DNA of 7,685 nt from DAIOHQ01 sp036744635 (lineage in GTDB: Bacteria > Planctomycetota > Phycisphaerae > Tepidisphaerales > Tepidisphaeraceae), in NCBI GenBank assembly GCA_036744635.1, contig DAIOHQ010000236.1:1-7685 (forward strand), written 5' to 3'. Below, one piece after another: positions 5,632 to 7,685 of the stretch; the first letter of the stretch is position 1, and each line of letters opens with the position of its first letter. The translations under genes and the position numbers were made by a program. A model generated the notes under the pieces. It did not search any database and had not been told where the DNA came from. It was given only the letters and a program-made list of their open reading frames with translations.

Positions 5632-5666
5632 GTTGTCCGTGGTCAGTTGTGCGTTGCTGGTCGTCA
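5632..5666. repeat. Diverged heptamer array, GTTGTCC-like, five copies
   Basis: Five consecutive blocks of seven bases all begin with GT: GTTGTCC, GTGGTCA, GTTGTGC, GTTGCTG and GTCGTCA. They are clearly related but each differs. On the guaA strand they read TTSNAQLTTDN. This is the fourth period-seven array in the window. Confidence 0.6.
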
Positions 5667-5695
5667 TAATATGTCCCTTCATATAACGGGGTGAA

Positions 5696-5725
5696 GTTGC
5701 GCTAGCGGCGCGCCGGGCGCGCAAC
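5696..5725. repeat. REP-like 30-mer, copy A
   Basis: The 30 bases start GTTGCGCTAGCGG and end GCGCGCAAC. The outer seven bases (GTTGCGC / GCGCAAC) form a perfect stem, and the middle holds the palindrome CGGCGCGCCG. A second copy at 5861-5890 differs at three positions. Confidence 0.75.
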
Positions 5726-5744
5726 ACTTGGAAGATGGTTTGGC

Positions 5745-5772
5745 CACAGATGGGGCACAGATATTCACAGAT
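5745..5772. repeat. Three CACAGAT direct repeats at helical spacing
   Basis: CACAGAT occurs at 5745-5751, 5756-5762 and 5766-5772, with starts 11 and 10 bases apart, one DNA turn. They may be protein-binding sites or another member of the short dispersed repeats here. No match to a DnaA box is good enough to call. Confidence 0.5.
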
Positions 5773-5860
5773 GATTGTGGGGGAAGGGGTTAAGCGCGAG
5801 GGGGTGGAGGGGCGAAGGTGAAAGAATTTTTTTATTCTGGGGATTTTGTGTTTCCAGGGC

Positions 5861-5890
5861 GTTGCGCTGGCGGCGCGCCTGGCGCGCAAT
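5861..5890. repeat. REP-like 30-mer, copy B
   Basis: Second copy of the element at 5696-5725, in the same orientation, identical at 27 of 30 bases. The outer stem is one pair shorter because the last base is T. A third partial match, GTTGCGCGC, follows at 5898. Confidence 0.75.
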
Positions 5891-6051
5891 TCGATAGTTG
5901 CGCGCTTGGTTACGGGATCGGTGTTAGCTGAGGCGGGGGTCCATGTCAGGAGCATCGACTGACGCCGAATCGACGTGCGTCATCTTTATTGGAGCCCTCC
6001 CGCCATGATCTGCCGGATTTGCCCGGGAATTGGTATGCTCTCCGAAGTCAG

Positions 6052-6065
6052 CGCCCGCGCGGGCG
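6052..6065. repeat. 14-base GC palindrome
   Basis: CGCCCGCGCGGGCG is a perfect palindrome about 30 bases upstream of the small membrane gene at 6095. It could be an operator or a hairpin in the leader, but a GC-only palindrome in GC-rich DNA is weak evidence. Confidence 0.35.
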
Positions 6066-6094
6066 TGGATGTTAATCGGCGTAAACGTCGAATA

Positions 6095-6373
6095 ATGGGA
6101 GTTATGCAGCCGAAGACCACGTATCCCCGCTGGTTCCACTCGTTCCGTGGCTTCGTCATCGGATTGGCTCTCGGGTGCGCGACAACAACGCTTGCCTACG
6201 AATTGAAGGTCATCCCAGTCGGAGATGCGATTTGGAAGTCGGTGTTCTTCCCGCTCGCCATCAATGGCGCACCATGGATCGTTCTGGCACTGTTCGAGAT
6301 TTACTTTGGCGTCCGACGCTACCGCGCCCTTCGCCGGGAGATGGACGGCCGCACGGGGGCTCCGACAGAGTGA
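6095..6373 (+). CDS. Hypothetical small membrane protein with two helices
   Basis: The 92-residue product has two likely membrane segments, about 18-35 (GFVIGLALGCATTTLAY) and 55-73 (AINGAPWIVLALFEIYFGV). A basic tail, RRYRALRREMDGR, follows, suggesting a cytoplasmic C-terminus. I do not recognise a family. Codon use is GC-rich in the third position and matches the neighbouring housekeeping genes, and hydrophobic segmentation is clear only in this frame, so I prefer it over the overlapping frame on the other strand. Start is uncertain: ATG at 6095 or 6104, or an upstream in-frame GTG at 6065 or 5975; no good ribosome site is seen for any of them. It lies 131 bases before another two-helix protein on the same strand. 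Gaps 6374-6504 show nothing further except the ribosome site of that gene. Confidence 0.55.
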   Translation: MGVMQPKTTYPRWFHSFRGFVIGLALGCATTTLAYELKVIPVGDAIWKSVFFPLAINGAPWIVLALFEIYFGVRRYRALRREMDGRTGAPTE

Positions 6374-6504
6374 GGAGTCAATACGCGATGATCGGCGATT
6401 TTCTCGCATTCTCGGCATCGTGGCGGTAGGCTTGAGCGACACGGCCGGAATGGCTCCTGACCCTTGATGCGTTTCATTTATGCGTTCCCTTCCGGAGCGT
6501 TACT

Positions 6505-7020
6505 ATGCCCAGTTGGAGAAGCTACATACGCGTACACACAGTTGTATCCGTGGTTTTAGTCATTCTATGCGTATTCGTGGCACTGATAGGCACCCGCAGT
6601 TTCATAGTTGAAGATATGTTGTTCTGGAATGGCAATCTTTGCCGGGGGAAGGCTGGCCCCTTCCGGGTAAATTGGAGGATCATATCAGCAAGAGGTGCGG
6701 TGCAATTCAAGCGTGAGGTGATTTTTCCGCAAAGCCATTCGTCCTCGCTGCTAGTGTCCGAAGGGTATTTCATACACGAGACTGACGTTCCAAAACGTTA
6801 TCCCTCATTGGGTGGTTCGCAATTGATGGGCTTTCAGTACGCAAAGGATAGCGCGGTAAACGCCGGCACTTGGACGTTTGAATGTTATATTACGGCTCCG
6901 CTTTGGGCCGTAGTGGTCCTCTGCGCACCCTATCCGCTCTTCGTAGCATGGCGAGCGCTCTTGAGAAGGACAAGATCAAGACCACGTAGAGGCTTTCAAG
7001 TCTTGCAGGGCCGCGAATAA
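6505..7020 (+). CDS. Hypothetical two-helix membrane protein, planctomycete-type family
   Basis: The 171-residue product has an N-terminal helix at about 11-30 (HTVVSVVLVILCVFVALIG) followed by TRSFIVEDMLFW. A soluble middle domain of roughly 95 residues comes next, then a second helix at about 128-149 (YITAPLWAVVVLCAPYPLFVA) and a strongly basic tail. This layout matches a family I remember from Planctomycetota (helix, R-S-x-x-x-x-D, beta-rich middle, P-x-W-A helix). Those often end in a C-x-x-C-G-Y-D-L-R zinc ribbon, which is absent here. Function is unknown. GGAG at 6494-6497 lies seven bases before the ATG and supports the start. The codons are noticeably more AT-rich than those of the neighbours, hinting at a different history. 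A related but frameshifted copy lies downstream at 7194. Confidence 0.7.
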   Translation: MPSWRSYIRVHTVVSVVLVILCVFVALIGTRSFIVEDMLFWNGNLCRGKAGPFRVNWRIISARGAVQFKREVIFPQSHSSSLLVSEGYFIHETDVPKRYPSLGGSQLMGFQYAKDSAVNAGTWTFECYITAPLWAVVVLCAPYPLFVAWRALLRRTRSRPRRGFQVLQGRE

Positions 7021-7059
7021 GGGGACATGATTCGCACCCACACCCGCGACCAATCCCAA

Positions 7060-7076
7060 TCCGCCAGTCAGGCGGA
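7060..7076. other. Small hairpin in the gap between the two related membrane genes
   Basis: TCCGCC, five bases AGTCA, GGCGGA can form a six-pair stem 40 bases after the stop of the preceding gene. No run of T follows on either strand, so it is not a standard intrinsic terminator. The rest of the 7021-7193 gap is C-rich and shows no gene. Confidence 0.35.
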
Positions 7077-7157
7077 CGCCCCCCCTGAGCCGCCCCTCCG
7101 ACGGGCCGTCCACACACCGCTCCGAGCAACAACCTTCTCTGATGGACGGGCGGCGGA

Positions 7158-7185
7158 GCGACGAAGCGGCCATTTCCGCTATACT
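7158..7185 (+). promoter_or_regulatory. Candidate promoter close to the start codon at 7194
   Basis: TATACT at 7180-7185 matches TATAAT in five of six bases and ends eight bases before the ATG at 7194, giving a leader of at most a few bases. GCGACG at 7158-7163, 16 bases upstream, shares only GAC with the -35 consensus. No Shine-Dalgarno precedes this ATG. Confidence 0.4.
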
Positions 7186-7193
7186 GCCGGGCG

Positions 7194-7685
7194 ATGCGGC
7201 GCAAGCTCTTCAACCTCCTGGCGGCGATCTCGCTGGGGCTGCTGATCGCCGTGGTGACGCTGGGCGTGCGGGGGTATTTTGTTTACGACAACTTCTGTTA
7301 CGAACGCATTAAGCACCCTTCCGGCGGCGGGGCGCTTCTGGATTCGATTGGTCTGGAGTCATCACAGGGGGGGGGTGCTGCTGGCGCTGTGCCGGACGCG
7401 CATGCTCGGCTACGAACCATGGGGCATCCTGCAGCTTGGCTTTTCTTCGAACCCACGTCAACCGGTGGGTTTGCGTCTGTACGGCATCAGCAACCGGCTC
7501 GGACAGACTGCTGGACGATGGGGGTTCGGGCTAGAGGCATACACGGAGAAAATCGCGAACTTCACCTTCGGGGACACCTACACGAGCCGGGCCTCCATCC
7601 TCCTCCCCTCCTGGTTCCCCGCCCTTCTCTTAACCCGACTTCCGCAGTTCGCGTGTCAAAACGCCCCTGGCGATAGCGCCAAGGG
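7194..7685 (+). pseudogene. Frameshifted relative of the two-helix membrane protein, 3' end outside window
   Basis: The ATG at 7194 opens MRRKLFNLLAAISLGLLIAV, a membrane helix followed by GVRGYFVYDNFCYE, which parallels GTRSFIVEDMLFW of the gene at 6505. After residue 59 the frame runs through nine G (7367-7375) and then reads an unlike-protein sequence to a stop at 7674-7676. In the +1 frame after the G run the sequence makes sense as a continuation: VLLALCRTRMLGYEPWGI, then RLYGISNRLG, GFGLEAYTEK, FTFGDTYTSRASILLPSW and a second hydrophobic stretch FPALLLTRLP. This frame has no stop before the window end. Eight G instead of nine would restore one frame. So this is an intact gene with a sequencing error, a slippage-switched gene, or a pseudogene. 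Function is unknown. Confidence 0.65.

Larger units (their letters stand above)
5398..6094. other. Repeat-rich gene-free region upstream of guaA
   Basis: About 700 bases separate the divergent starts of guaA and the small membrane gene at 6095. I see no convincing protein or RNA gene. The stretch is a mosaic of short repeats, listed separately: octamers at 5442-5558, heptamer arrays at 5580-5666, REP-like 30-mers at 5696 and 5861, and a CACAGAT triplet. An AT-rich snap-back AGAAT, seven T, ATTCT lies at 5822-5838. From about 5891 on, sequence is mostly unremarkable apart from a GC palindrome at 6052-6065. The guaA frame has no stop from 5955 downward, which I attribute to stop-free repeat composition. 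Confidence 0.7.

Noticed and set aside
5745..5772. Replication-origin DnaA box cluster
   Set aside because: The best match, ATATTCACA, differs from TTATCCACA at three of nine bases, and no dnaA or dnaN gene is nearby.
5924..6442. Minus-strand frame of 172 codons opposite the small membrane gene
   Set aside because: The product is highly charged with no recognisable domain. The opposite frame has two clear membrane helices and GC-rich third positions, so I treat this one as its shadow.

Overview
The window is GC-rich bacterial chromosome, most likely from the Planctomycetota, possibly Phycisphaerae. This assignment rests on three things: stop-free heptanucleotide and hairpin repeats of a kind I recall from planctomycete intergenic DNA, housekeeping genes that lack a Shine-Dalgarno sequence, and a small two-membrane-segment protein family I associate with that phylum. 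It is inference; no rRNA or lineage marker is present.

Layout, left to right. Minus strand: the 5' part of an unrecognised two-helix membrane protein (1-330), translationally coupled to tsaD (337-1494). TsaD carries an in-frame insert of about 48 residues that contains two heptanucleotide tandem arrays. A 411-base divergent intergenic region follows. It holds a large inverted repeat (1580-1811) built from two kinds of 9-bp-stem hairpin and bracketed by a 17-bp direct repeat. Plus strand: pdxH (1906-2565), an isoprenylcysteine-methyltransferase-like membrane protein (2662-3105), a DUF4926-like small protein (3349-3585) and a 54-residue DUF3309-like membrane peptide (3649-3813). guaA (3844-5397) converges on them from the minus strand. 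Upstream of guaA lies about 700 bases without a convincing gene, packed with repeats: TGGGACAT octamers, two more heptamer arrays, two REP-like 30-mers and a CACAGAT triplet. Plus strand again: a small membrane protein (6095-6373), a 171-residue two-helix protein (6505-7020), and an apparent relative of it (7194 to the window end) that is broken by a run of nine G.

The identified genes do housekeeping work and do not form one pathway. TsaD makes the t6A tRNA modification, PdxH makes pyridoxal 5'-phosphate, and GuaA makes GMP. tsaD, pdxH and guaA each appear to have a -35/17/-10 promoter whose predicted transcription start falls at or within a few bases of the start codon, which suggests leaderless mRNAs. 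Several small or downstream genes have Shine-Dalgarno sequences instead. I found no defence island, phage, CRISPR, rRNA or tRNA. The most unusual content is the repeat biology, especially the heptamer arrays placed inside an essential reading frame.
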